From Myxococcales bacterium (GTDB lineage: Bacteria > Myxococcota_A > Polyangia > Haliangiales > Haliangiaceae), in the NCBI GenBank assembly GCA_011526095.1, contig WYBA01000101.1, forward strand, positions 1 through 64,000: DNA of 64,000 nucleotides. Direction: 5' to 3'. Positions 1 to 12,206 of the stretch are shown piece by piece. Below the pieces are notes generated by a model. It did no database searches. It had not been told where the DNA came from and saw only the letters and a program-made list of their open reading frames with translations. The position numbers were made by a program, and so were the translations under genes. How positions within the stretch are numbered: the first letter of the stretch is position 1; each line of letters starts with the position of its first letter.

Positions 1-1206
1 CGCGCCGCGGCCGGGCTCGGGCCGGCCGCGCGCGCCGCGGCGATGGCGCCGGTCGCGCTGCCCGCGCCGACGCCGCTGGTGGTCGACGGCCGCCGGCTCG
101 ACGCCGACAGCGCGCGGCGCCTCGCCGGCGGCACGATCGCCGGCGAGATCGTCCACGACGGCTGGGCGTTCGCGCTGACCGGGCCGGACACCGGCTGGAG
201 CGTGCAGTGGGACGACTACGCCGTGCTCGCCGTACCCGACCGCAGCTGGATGGCGCGGCGGTGCAAGGGCACTGACATCGATCCGGACGCCGACGAGCTG
301 TCGACCGCGCTGATCGCCGCGGCGACCGGCGTCGAGGTCGATCACGAGCGCTGCGTCCCGGTGCTGCCGCCCGGCGACGAGTGGCCGCGCCCGCTCGCCG
401 CGCTCGGCGCCGGCGCCGAGCGCAGCATCGTGATCGTCCGCGAGCAGCTCGACCCGTCGCGCCAGACGCTCTACGACCTCGTCGTCTCGACCGACGGCGG
501 CCAGCGGTGGACGCTGCGCCCGGGGCCGCCGCAGCTCACCTCGCACTCGCTCGCCGACGCCCACGCCGATCGCGTCGCCGGCACCGTCGACCTGCTGTTC
601 CGCACCCGCGACGAGCGCGGGATCCACCACGTCCTGCTCCAGCTCGACGGCGCGCGGCCGCTCGAGGTCCCGCCGCCGATCGAGACCGAGGAGCTGGTGC
701 TCGAGGGCGCGTGCCGCGCCGGCGGCACGACGTGGTGGCTCGGCGCGGGCGGCGTCCACCGCGCGCGCGGCGGGGCGCTGACCACGCTCGCCGTGCCCGG
801 CGGCGCCGCGACCGGCCACGTCGTCGATTGCACCGCCGACGCCGCGCTGGTCGCGCCGGGCGATCCGGTCGAGGCCGGGCTGCTCGGCGTCGCCGCCGCC
901 GCGCCCGGCAGCCTGCACGTGTGCACCGCCGGCGGCGCGTGCGCGCCGGCGCCCAGCGCCCCGCCCCGCGTGATCGACCACGCCGCGCTCCTGCCCGACG
1001 GGCGCGTCGCCTACGTCGCGGCGCGCGGGCCGGTGATCGCCCTGTGGACCGGCGCCGCCGCGCCGACGTACTTCGCCCTGCCGCGCGACGCCGCGGTCCA
1101 CGGCCTGGTCGTGTGGGACGGCGCCCCGTGGGCGATCGTCGTCGACTCGACCGCGGGCGCGCCCGCTCGCCAGCCGCTGTCCGCCGTGCGCCTCGCCGCC
1201 CCGTGA
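1..1206 (+). CDS. BNR/Asp-box repeat protein, 5' end outside window
   Basis: The frame is open to the first base of the window. The first ATG is at 43, but codons upstream are also open, so the true start may lie outside. The protein is at least 387 aa with no recognisable signal peptide in the visible part. An Asp-box-like motif STDGGQRWTL (about residues 148-157 from the ATG) is typical of BNR/sialidase-type beta-propellers, and Trp/Gly-rich repeats follow. This suggests an exported or surface propeller of unknown ligand. No catalytic sialidase residues are recognisable, so enzyme activity is not claimed. It ends 14 bp before the convergent stop of the FAD oxidoreductase gene. Confidence 0.6.
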   Translation, partial: RAAAGLGPAARAAAMAPVALPAPTPLVVDGRRLDADSARRLAGGTIAGEIVHDGWAFALTGPDTGWSVQWDDYAVLAVPDRSWMARRCKGTDIDPDADELSTALIAAATGVEVDHERCVPVLPPGDEWPRPLAALGAGAERSIVIVREQLDPSRQTLYDLVVSTDGGQRWTLRPGPPQLTSHSLADAHADRVAGTVDLLFRTRDERGIHHVLLQLDGARPLEVPPPIETEELVLEGACRAGGTTWWLGAGGVHRARGGALTTLAVPGGAATGHVVDCTADAALVAPGDPVEAGLLGVAAAAPGSLHVCTAGGACAPAPSAPPRVIDHAALLPDGRVAYVAARGPVIALWTGAAAPTYFALPRDAAVHGLVVWDGAPWAIVVDSTAGAPARQPLSAVRLAAP

Positions 1207-1219
1207 GGCGGCGCGCGCG

Positions 1220-2529
1220 TCAGGCGAGCCCGGCGTCGGCGAGCCGGGCCGCGAGCGCGCGCGTCTCGATCAGGTTGTCCTCGATCGAGCAGTAGGTCCA
1301 CCCGCCGTAGCGCCCGACGGTGTGCACACCGGCCGCCGCGAGCGCCGCGGCGGTGCGCGCGTGCTCCGCGATCGATCGCCGGGTGATGTGGACGTAGGCC
1401 GGGTCGAGCACGACCGAGTGCCACGACACCAGGCGGTGGCCGTCGACGATGCCCTCGGCGGCGAGGTCGTCGAGCACGCGCGCGCGCATCGCCTCGACGT
1501 CGAGGCGCGCGCCGGCCGGCGCCCCGATCTCGATGTACAGGCTCATCCGATCGCCGTCGAGGATGTTGTCGTACCAGCCGACCCGGTAGAACACGCGGCG
1601 GCGGTCCGGGACGTACATCCAGTGCACGCCGGTGGCGCCCTTGCGATCGAAGCCGAGGTTGAACACCAGCACCTGGTTCCACGAGAACGCGCCGGCGTCG
1701 TGCGGCACCCCGGTCATCGCGAGCAGCCGCGGCAGCGGCGCGCTCGACACCACCTGCCGCCAGGCGATCGTCCGCCCGCGGCTGGTCGTCGCGGTCCGCG
1801 CCGCCAGATCGATCGCGACGACGCGCTCGCCCAGCGCGATCGTGTCCGCCGGCAGATCGCGCAGCAGCGCGTGGACGTAGCGGATCGCGCCGCCCGCCGG
1901 GTACGTGAACGTCGCGTTGTAGCCCGCGTTGTCGGGCGTCCGCATGTTGCGGATGATGTCGGCGATGTCGGCGTGCGGGAAGAACCGCCCCATCGCGTCC
2001 TGGTCGAGCGTGTCGAGGTCGCAGGCGTACAGCTTCTCGTTGTACGGGACGAGGAACTGCTCGGCGATGCTCTTGCCGAACCGCGCGTAGAGCATCGCCT
2101 TGAACGAGCCGGGCGTCGCGCCGGGCGCGGCCTGGTCGCGGAAGTAGAGGTCGTGCAGGCAGTCGATGAAGTCCTGGCGCGGCAGCTGGTGGATGTTCTT
2201 CTGGAACGGGAAGTCGACGTCGACGCCCGAGGCGCGCACCAGGCTGCGCTTGACCACGGTGCGGATGTCGTCGTCGGGCATCCGCGCGCGCAGCCACGCC
2301 TCGATCTCCGGGTGGCGGAAGTGGAAGAAGTGCCCCGAGTAGTCCCACACGAACCCGTCCTGCACGACGGTCCGGCACCACCCGCCCGGCTCGGCCTCGG
2401 CCTCGACGACGAGCGTGCGCGGCGCCGGCCGCCCGTGCCGCGCCGCCTCCTCGGCGATCCAGTTGGCGAACCCCAGCCCCGACATCCCCGCGCCGATGAC
2501 GAGGAAGTCGACCTCGACGCGCGCGCCGC

Positions 2530-2533
<4 letters not shown>
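1220..2533 (-). CDS. FAD-dependent amine-oxidase/UDP-galactopyranose-mutase-like oxidoreductase
   Basis: 437 aa from a GTG at 2533 that overlaps the upstream stop (GTGA), so it is probably translationally coupled to the gene at 2530-4257. The longer open frame to 2596 lies inside that gene and is rejected. A Rossmann dinucleotide motif [11 protein letters not shown] sits about ten residues from the start. It is followed by [14 protein letters not shown], the adenine-ribose acidic residue and GG motif of the NAD(P)-binding-like / protoporphyrinogen-oxidase / UGM superfamily. The segment [11 protein letters not shown], a motif [10 protein letters not shown], and C-terminal [14 protein letters not shown] resemble UDP-galactopyranose-mutase-like and related flavoenzymes that bind nucleotide sugars. 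Substrate is not determinable. Confidence 0.75.
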
Positions 2534-4257
<1,724 letters not shown>

Positions 4258-4361
4258 CGACAGACCTTACACAAGCCCGATCCCGGGGCGCAAACCGCCT
4301 TCCTTGTCGCGGCGATCGGTGCTAGTCCTTGGCCCCTGAACTATCTGCCCCCAGGAACCGC

Positions 4362-4580
4362 GTGAGCAAAGAAGAGCTGATCCAACTCGAAGGCGAGGTC
4401 ATCCTGATCGCGAAGGGTGGCAACTTCCGCGTCAAGCTGGAGAACGGCCACGAGGTCCTCGCCAAGCTGGCGGGCAAGGTCCGGCGTCACCGGATCCGCG
4501 TCGTGCTGGGTGACCGCGTCACGGTGGCCGTGTCGCCGTACGACCCGACCCGCGGGTTCATCGTCTATCGACAGCGCTGA
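4362..4580 (+). CDS. infA: Translation initiation factor IF-1
   Basis: 72 aa from the GTG at 4362, the family's usual length. The frame runs upstream to a TTG at 4329, but GTG with AGGA about 7 nt before it is preferred. The body is a single S1-type OB fold: GEVILIAKGGNFRVKLENG, then KVRRHRIRVVLGDRVTVAVSPYD and GFIVYR. IF-1 binds the 30S A site during initiation with IF-2 and IF-3. The gene stands alone here, divergent from the 2530-4257 gene and followed by a stem-loop. Confidence 0.95.
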   Translation: MSKEELIQLEGEVILIAKGGNFRVKLENGHEVLAKLAGKVRRHRIRVVLGDRVTVAVSPYDPTRGFIVYRQR

Positions 4581-4584
4581 CGGA

Positions 4585-4608
4585 CGTCAGCGCGCGACAG
4601 CGCTGACG
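4585..4608. terminator. Stem-loop after infA
   Basis: A perfect 9-bp inverted repeat, CGTCAGCGC / GCGCTGACG with a 6-nt loop, starts 4 bp after the infA stop. The stretch CGACAGCGCTGACGG also occurs twice (4569-4583 and 4596-4610), so alternative pairings exist. There is no U-tract. It probably separates the convergent genes infA and 4646-5134. Confidence 0.5.
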
Positions 4609-4645
4609 GGGACCTCATCCCGACCACTGCGCGAGGCGCTGCGGG

Positions 4646-5134
4646 TCACTGGAGCTGGGCGACGGCCTCGGCGGTCGAGTCCAGGTAGTGTAGCGGCGAG
4701 CCGCCGTGCAGGACGTCGTCGTAGCCGGCGGCGCGCGCCGCGGCCGAGACCGCCTCGAGCAGCTCGGCGGACGGGCTGCCCACGACCTGGATGGTGAGGC
4801 GGTAGTGTCCGGCCATCGGATCGCGCTGCCCTGCCCGGGCGTCGGGCTCGAGGGCGGCGACCAGCGCCGCGGCGTCGGCCACGATCTCGTCGGCGCCCCC
4901 GACGCGCAGGCCGCGGTAGCGGACCTCGGCGGCGGTCACGACCAGGCCGTGCTCGTCGCTCGCCACGACCGTCGGGGCCGGGGGGCGGAGCGACACCACC
5001 GGCAGGCCGACGCCGGACGGGATGTCGAGCGGTCGGTGCACCGGCTGGACGACCGTCGCCACCGACGCCAGCACCAGCGTCAGCAGTGACACCGCGAGGG
5101 CGACCCGGGGCGCGCGCGACAGGGTCAGCAGCAT
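4646..5134 (-). CDS. ExbD/TolR-like membrane-anchored periplasmic protein
   Basis: 162 aa starting at the ATG at 5134; the longer open frame to 5527 overlaps the Hsp70 gene and is rejected. One N-terminal membrane segment (residues 11-29) is followed by about 130 periplasmic residues. These show the ExbD/TolR pattern: VVSLRPPAPTVVASDEHGLVV, AAALVAALE, then LTIQVVGSPSAELLEAVSAAARAAGYDDV, matching the two beta-alpha halves of that fold. The conserved membrane Asp of canonical ExbD is not visible, and no exbB/tolQ homologue is adjacent. Coupling to a proton channel is therefore doubtful. Divergent from the Hsp70 operon. Confidence 0.5.
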   Translation of the reverse strand: MLLTLSRAPRVALAVSLLTLVLASVATVVQPVHRPLDIPSGVGLPVVSLRPPAPTVVASDEHGLVVTAAEVRYRGLRVGGADEIVADAAALVAALEPDARAGQRDPMAGHYRLTIQVVGSPSAELLEAVSAAARAAGYDDVLHGGSPLHYLDSTAEAVAQLQ

Positions 5135-5225
5135 GCCCGGGCAACCCGGGGGCGCGCGCCGGCCATTCCCGCGGCCGCGTCGTGCCAGGGGCTGTCCGGG
5201 CGCTCCTTTGCTACCCTGGACCCCG

Positions 5226-7693
<2,468 letters not shown>

Positions 7694-7697
<4 letters not shown>

Positions 7698-8053
7698 GCC
7701 ACGCGCGCGTCACGGAGAACCCGTTCCTCGTCCTGGGGGTGGCGCCGACCGCATCGCGGCTGGAGATCGAGCGCGAGGCGCAGAAGCTGCTCGGGATGCT
7801 CGAGCTCGGGTTCGCGGCGGCGGCGCGCTACGACACGCCGCTGGGGCCGCGCGCGCGGACGCCGGAGCTGGTGCGCGAGGCGGTCGCGGCGCTCCGCGAT
7901 CCGGCGCGGCGGCTGGCGGCCGAGGTGTGGGCTCGCGCCGCGGCGGCGCCGGCGGCGGACGCGACGCCGGCGGCGGACGCGACGCCGGGCGCGGTCGAGG
8001 GGCCCGCGGGCTGGCCCGAGGCCCCCGTCGCGTTCGGCTGGAGGGCGCGATGA
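7694..8053 (+). CDS. J-domain-like small protein lacking the HPD motif
   Basis: 119 aa; the ATG overlaps the Hsp70 stop (ATGA). The N-terminus ENPFLVLGVAPTASRLEIEREAQ has the start of a J domain (xPaxxLGV-x-xxA-xxxEI). After helix II the usual HPD loop is absent; helix III-like REAVAALRDPARRLAAEVWA follows. The C-terminus is a low-complexity AADATP repeat. HPD is needed for canonical Hsp40 stimulation, so this may be a degenerate or specialised partner of the adjacent Hsp70 (inference). Its last codons lie inside an 80-bp tandem duplication. Confidence 0.65.
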
Positions 8054-8184
8054 CCTGGTTCGTGCCGCTGCTGCTCGCGGTGCGTCGGCGCGCGCTCGAG
8101 GCGCCCGTCGCGTCCGGCGGGGGGGCACGATGACCTGGTTCGTGCCGCTGCTGCTCGCGGTGCGTCGGCGCGCGCTCGAGGCGC
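8018..8184 (+). repeat. 80-bp tandem duplication across a stop/start junction
   Basis: Unit 1 begins near 8018 and unit 2 near 8098, offset exactly 80 bp. Bases 8048-8104 are identical to 8128-8184 (57 bp). The 30 bp before them (8018-8047 vs 8098-8127) differ at about five positions. The unit carries the end of the J-like gene plus the first 18 codons of the membrane-protein gene. Confidence 0.9.
8050..8133 (+). CDS. 27-aa chimeric ORF created by the tandem duplication
   Basis: The upstream copy of the duplicated start opens a 27-codon frame. Its first 18 residues equal the start of the 8130 membrane protein (MTWFVPLLLAVRRRALEA). Its last residues, EAPVASGGGAR, are a copy of the J-like protein's C-terminus (EAPVAFGWRAR). 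It starts on an ATGA overlap with the J-like stop and ends on an ATGA overlap with the next ATG, so coupling is preserved. It may be a translated leader peptide or an evolutionary leftover. Confidence 0.35.
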   Translation: MTWFVPLLLAVRRRALEAPVASGGGAR

Positions 8185-9746
8185 GGCGGCAGCACCGCTC
8201 GGCGCTGTTCGTCGCGCTGTCGGCGACGGCGGCGGTCGTGACCGTCGTGGCGCTCGCGCTGCTCGGCGTGCTGGCGACGGCGTTGTGGATGGTGGGGCTG
8301 TGGTGGCTCGCCACCGCGGTGGGGCTGGCGGTGGCGTGGGCGTACTTCCCGTGGACGCTGGCACGCGACGTCGCCGTGCCGCTGGGCAAGCCGCGGCTCG
8401 CCGCGTGGCTCGCGCGGCGCTCGTCGCAGTTCGGCGCGCACCGCGACGGCGCGGCCGTCGTCGCCGCGGCGTGGGCGATGTGCCGGCAGCGCGAGCCGTC
8501 GGCCGACGACCTGGTGTGGGTCGAGGCGCAGCGCGACGCGGCCGGGCGCGTCGGCGACTGCGAGGTGCTCGCCACCGGCCTGCTCGCCGCCGCGCGCGGC
8601 GACCTCGCCGGCGCCCGCGCCCTGATCGAGAGCCTCGCCTTGCTCCCCGAGGTCACCCCCGCCGCGCGCGAGCTCGCCGCCGAGTGGCTGGCCACCGCCG
8701 ACGCCGCCGCCGGCGACTGGCGCCTCCTGCTCGCCCGCTCCACCCGCCACACCCACCCCAAGCTCGCCGTCGACCCGATCGCAACCGGCTTGCCCCCCGA
8801 CCTCCCCCCCCTCGCCCGTCCGCCCACCGGGCGCCTGACACTATTGTGGCCTCCAACCACGGGAAGTTACTTACTCGAGGGTGTGGCGCAGTGCTTGCTC
8901 GACACGCCTGACGCCCCTGGCGCATCGGCCCTTGTTCTGAGGTGGCTGGAGGCCCCGGCCCGGCTCCGGACGTGGCCCCTGGTGCGACGGGCCCTGTCGG
9001 CGCGCGATGCCACGGCGCCCCCCGCCGCGCCCCCCGCTGATGCCCCGGCCCCCGACGCCAGCGGCTCGGACCTGTTCGCGACCGCCGTGGCGCGCCACGT
9101 CGTCGCGATGTGCGCCCAGTCGGCGGGCGTCCTCGGCCCGCGCCAGGTCGCCGCCGCCGCCGCCGCGTGGGACACCGCCCTCGCCTCGGCCGACGCGCGG
9201 ACCACCCTGCTCGCACGCGCCCTCGACGTCGGCGCGCCACCCGACGCGGGTCACCGTGTCCTCGACGAGCTGGCGCGCACGGCGACCGACGAGCTGGTCG
9301 GCCTCGTCCTCGCCGCGGAGCTGCCCGTCGCCGCGTTCGACGACCTCGGCAGCACCGCCCCCGGCTCGCTCCTCGCGGCGTGCGCGCAGCGCGTCCGTCA
9401 CCGCCTGCTCTCGGACCTCGAGCTCACCGTGTCGCGCACGGCCACACGCGTCGCCGCCGGGCAACGGCTCCCGGCGCTCGACGAGTGGCGCGAGCTGCTG
9501 GCGCTGCGCGCGGCGCACGCGCGCGCCTGCCGGATCGGCGGCGAGCCGCTGCGCCGCCTCGCGTTCCCGCACCTGCACGAGGAGCTCACGCGCTGGGGCG
9601 TTGGCCTGTGGAACGATCGCGGCGAGCACGTCCTGTCCGACGCGATCACCTACTGGCTGCTCGCCGAGGCGCTCGCCGTCGGCGACGCCCAGGCGATCGA
9701 CTGCCACGCGCGCAACGCGTCGCTCGCGATCCCAGCGCGCCGCTGA
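8130..9746 (+). CDS. Membrane-anchored protein of unknown function, Hsp70-operon third gene
   Basis: 538 aa with an ATG in the second copy of the 80-bp duplication. It has a basic N-terminus, then two hydrophobic segments (about residues 25-50 and 54-75), which place the remaining 460 residues on one side of the inner membrane. The rest is helical and Ala/Leu/Arg-rich, without a domain I recognise. A short stretch near 8830-8890 is less GC-rich than its surroundings but stays in frame. Coupling to Hsp70 and J-like genes suggests a membrane-linked chaperone function (inference). Confidence 0.65.
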   Translation: MTWFVPLLLAVRRRALEARRQHRSALFVALSATAAVVTVVALALLGVLATALWMVGLWWLATAVGLAVAWAYFPWTLARDVAVPLGKPRLAAWLARRSSQFGAHRDGAAVVAAAWAMCRQREPSADDLVWVEAQRDAAGRVGDCEVLATGLLAAARGDLAGARALIESLALLPEVTPAARELAAEWLATADAAAGDWRLLLARSTRHTHPKLAVDPIATGLPPDLPPLARPPTGRLTLLWPPTTGSYLLEGVAQCLLDTPDAPGASALVLRWLEAPARLRTWPLVRRALSARDATAPPAAPPADAPAPDASGSDLFATAVARHVVAMCAQSAGVLGPRQVAAAAAAWDTALASADARTTLLARALDVGAPPDAGHRVLDELARTATDELVGLVLAAELPVAAFDDLGSTAPGSLLAACAQRVRHRLLSDLELTVSRTATRVAAGQRLPALDEWRELLALRAAHARACRIGGEPLRRLAFPHLHEELTRWGVGLWNDRGEHVLSDAITYWLLAEALAVGDAQAIDCHARNASLAIPARR

Positions 9747-9747
9747 G

Positions 9748-10728
9748 TCACGCGATCGCGGCCGGCCCCCATCGGCCGGCGGTCAGCCGTCCCGACACGC
9801 CGTGCCACGACACGTACCGCGCTGGCGCCGGGAACGAGCCCACCGGGAACTCGGCCGCCACGCCTCGACCGCGCAGCGCGGCCGCGGCCCGCCGGAACGC
9901 ATCGCAGAACCAGTCGTACGAGGCCAGGAAGACCGCGCGCGCCTCGCGCGAGATCGCGTGACACCGGGGCGCCGGGGACCGCGCGGGGGAGCGTGGCCTC
10001 GACTCGGGATCCTGCGCCATCACGGCAGCACGCCCGATCGGCGTGCGCCCAAGCGACGCGTTCAGCACCGCGGTCTCGCGCTCGACCTGCGCGACGAGCT
10101 CGACGTGGCGACGCCGCACCTCGTCCTCGTCGAGGTGTGCCCAGCACGGGATCGGCCGCAGCATGATCTCGGTCGGGATCGCGATGACGTGGCCGCCGCG
10201 CCGACTCCCGCGGTCCCGCCGTTCCCAGATCCCGCGCAGCCGCATGTCGCCGAGCAGCCCCGGCACAGCGGACGCACCTGGCCACTCCGCCGGCGTCGCG
10301 ACGAGCCCTTCCTTGCACCCGTGCGCGAGCAGGTACTTCATGCGTCCGATCATGGCCCCTTCGTCGAGCACCGGGATCGCGCGCATCCGGCGGCCCCACA
10401 TCGATCCCGGCGAGCCGCGCAGGTTGCCGATGACCCGGGCGACGTGGCTATTCACGAACCCGACGAACGGCGCCACGCTCTCGCCGTCATCGGCGGACAG
10501 CAGCATGTGCACGTGGTTCGACATGTAGACGAAGTGGTGCAGGCGCACGAGCGGGTAGTTCTCCTGGGCGCGACCGATGACGCCCAGGATCAGCGCTCGC
10601 GAGTGCTCGCACGGAACGAGCATGTGCTGCTCGCGGATCGTCCGGGCCGTGATCTCGTAGACCACGCCCGGCTCGTACATGCGGAGTGGATGTCCCATGC
10701 GCCGCCTCCCCATCACGCCGCGTGCCAC
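9748..10728 (-). CDS. REP-associated-type Y1 (HUH) transposase
   Basis: 326 aa; the start may instead be the Met eleven residues in. The early motif GVVYEITARTIREQHML is followed by LHHFVYMSNHVHMLL, which carries the HUH metal-binding motif (HVH). Then come VARVIGNLRGSPGSMWGRR and a Tyr in LDEGAMIGRMKYLL, the pattern of the IS200-like Y1_Tnp fold in REP-associated tyrosine transposases. A C-terminal 150-residue extension (to WHGVSGRLTAG) is typical of the single-copy domesticated form. No terminal inverted repeats or target duplications are seen. Convergent with the membrane-protein gene (1-bp gap). Confidence 0.8.
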   Translation of the reverse strand: MARGVMGRRRMGHPLRMYEPGVVYEITARTIREQHMLVPCEHSRALILGVIGRAQENYPLVRLHHFVYMSNHVHMLLSADDGESVAPFVGFVNSHVARVIGNLRGSPGSMWGRRMRAIPVLDEGAMIGRMKYLLAHGCKEGLVATPAEWPGASAVPGLLGDMRLRGIWERRDRGSRRGGHVIAIPTEIMLRPIPCWAHLDEDEVRRRHVELVAQVERETAVLNASLGRTPIGRAAVMAQDPESRPRSPARSPAPRCHAISREARAVFLASYDWFCDAFRRAAAALRGRGVAAEFPVGSFPAPARYVSWHGVSGRLTAGRWGPAAIA

Positions 10729-10844
10729 CCCCGCGCTCGAGCCTCCGCGCCCTTACGACGCCTTTTGTCCGGCAGCCGGACGCGCTGGCCGCAAACCGGA
10801 CGCCATGTCCACAGCGCGGGCACCTGACACCTGCGTGGGGGCCG

Positions 10845-12161
10845 TCAGGGGGCGAGCCAGTCGCAGCCCTGCTCGGCGGGGTCGGTGTGGCAGCGCAGGC
10901 ACATGCGGGCGTTGCGCGCGGCGAGGGCTTCGCACCGGGCGCTGCCGCGCCAGCCGCGGCCGTGCGGGCTGACGCGGGGCGCGCCCAGCTCGGCGGAGTG
11001 GCACGCCAGGCAGTCGTCCTCGCGGTGGCACGACGCGCACGTGTCGAGCGACGCCCGCGCCTGCCGCGCGTGCTCGTTCGCCCCGCCCACCGCCGAAGAC
11101 GCCCACCCCGCCGGGTGGAACCGACCCGCCTCGCCGTCGCCGTCGAACGCGCGCTCGGCCCGCATCCCCACCCCCGACCGCTCGTGGCACGCCACGCAGA
11201 ACGTCTGCTGCCGGTGACACGTGCTGCAGTCCGGCCGCCCGCGCCGTGCGTCCACCGCGTGGGTCAGCACGTAGTCGCCCGGGTGGAACTCCACCGGCTT
11301 CACCGTCCCGGCGTGACACTCGACGCAGAAGCTCTCGCGGTGGCACGCGTCGCACGTCGCGTCTCCGCGCCGCGCCGCGCGCGCGTGATCGATCGCGAAC
11401 GCCAGATCGTGCGCGTCCCCGAACGTCGCCCCGCGTGGCGCGAGCACGCCGCTCGCCAGCTCCGTCCGCAGCACGCCGAGCGCGCTCAGGTGGCACGTCG
11501 CGCACGCGTCGTCGGCCGCGGCGCCGTCGTGACACGCCAGGCAGCTCGCCATCGTCGGCAGGTGCGCCCACGCGCCCTCGGCCTCGCCGTCGCCGCCGAC
11601 CCCCGCGTGGCACGACTCGCACCCCACGCCCGCCGCCGCGTGCGCCGCGTGGTCGAACTTCAGCTCCGCCGCCGGCACGTGCATCCGCGCCGGCGGCGCC
11701 CCCTCAGTCCACCCGACGTGACACGCCTCGCACCGCGCGGGCGGCGCGCCCGCCACCTCGCGCGCCGGCTCCGCCCGGTCGATCGGGTGACACGCCCGGC
11801 ACGCCGCCTCCCCAGGCAGCAGCACGTCGAGCACCGAGCGCGACGTCGTCGCCGCCGCGTGGCACCCCGCGCACGTCAGCACCGGATCACGCCCGAGATG
11901 CGCCGCGTGGGAGAACACCAGCGGCACGCGCGCCTCGGGATAGATCACGCTCGCCGAGGTCGCCGCCGGCGGCGCCGCGGCCTCGCCGCCACGCGCGCCG
12001 AGGACCGCGGCCAGGACGCACAGCGCGGCGAACACGCCCCGCCCGATCCAGGCGCAACTTCGCGCGCGCTGTTGCTCGCCGAGCGTCACGCCGAGCACCT
12101 CGCAGCAGGGAGAACCGTCTCGACCGTGGAGCGACGGGCGCACCCCTCGGCCGCGACGCAT
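10845..12161 (-). CDS. Thirteen-haem c-type cytochrome
   Basis: 438 aa; a GTG at 12089 is an alternative start that would leave a shorter Sec leader (hydrophobic stretch GVFAALCVLAAVLGARG, then Ala-rich cleavage region). I count 13 CxxCH haem motifs, in order CAGCH, CRACH, CEACH, CESCH, CLACH, CATCH, CDACH, CVECH, CSTCH, CVACH, CASCH, CLACH, CLRCH. FSHAAH and FDHAAH segments supply likely distal His ligands, as in NapC/NrfH- or MtrA-like cytochromes. It lies 45 bp downstream of an outer-membrane barrel gene on the same strand, so the pair may form a transmembrane electron conduit. Confidence 0.85.
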   Translation of the reverse strand: MRRGRGVRPSLHGRDGSPCCEVLGVTLGEQQRARSCAWIGRGVFAALCVLAAVLGARGGEAAAPPAATSASVIYPEARVPLVFSHAAHLGRDPVLTCAGCHAAATTSRSVLDVLLPGEAACRACHPIDRAEPAREVAGAPPARCEACHVGWTEGAPPARMHVPAAELKFDHAAHAAAGVGCESCHAGVGGDGEAEGAWAHLPTMASCLACHDGAAADDACATCHLSALGVLRTELASGVLAPRGATFGDAHDLAFAIDHARAARRGDATCDACHRESFCVECHAGTVKPVEFHPGDYVLTHAVDARRGRPDCSTCHRQQTFCVACHERSGVGMRAERAFDGDGEAGRFHPAGWASSAVGGANEHARQARASLDTCASCHREDDCLACHSAELGAPRVSPHGRGWRGSARCEALAARNARMCLRCHTDPAEQGCDWLAP

Positions 12162-12206
12162 CGCGACCGACCTGCCATGCGGGGGCGAGCAGCGACGTTC
12201 ATGGCG

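Noticed and set aside
5022..5225. N-terminal extension of the Hsp70 frame
   Set aside because: It overlaps the divergent ExbD-like gene, and Hsp70 homology begins exactly at the ATG at 5226.
8820..8890. Inserted mobile fragment inside the membrane-protein gene (locally lower GC)
   Set aside because: Reading frame continues unbroken and no direct or inverted repeats flank it.
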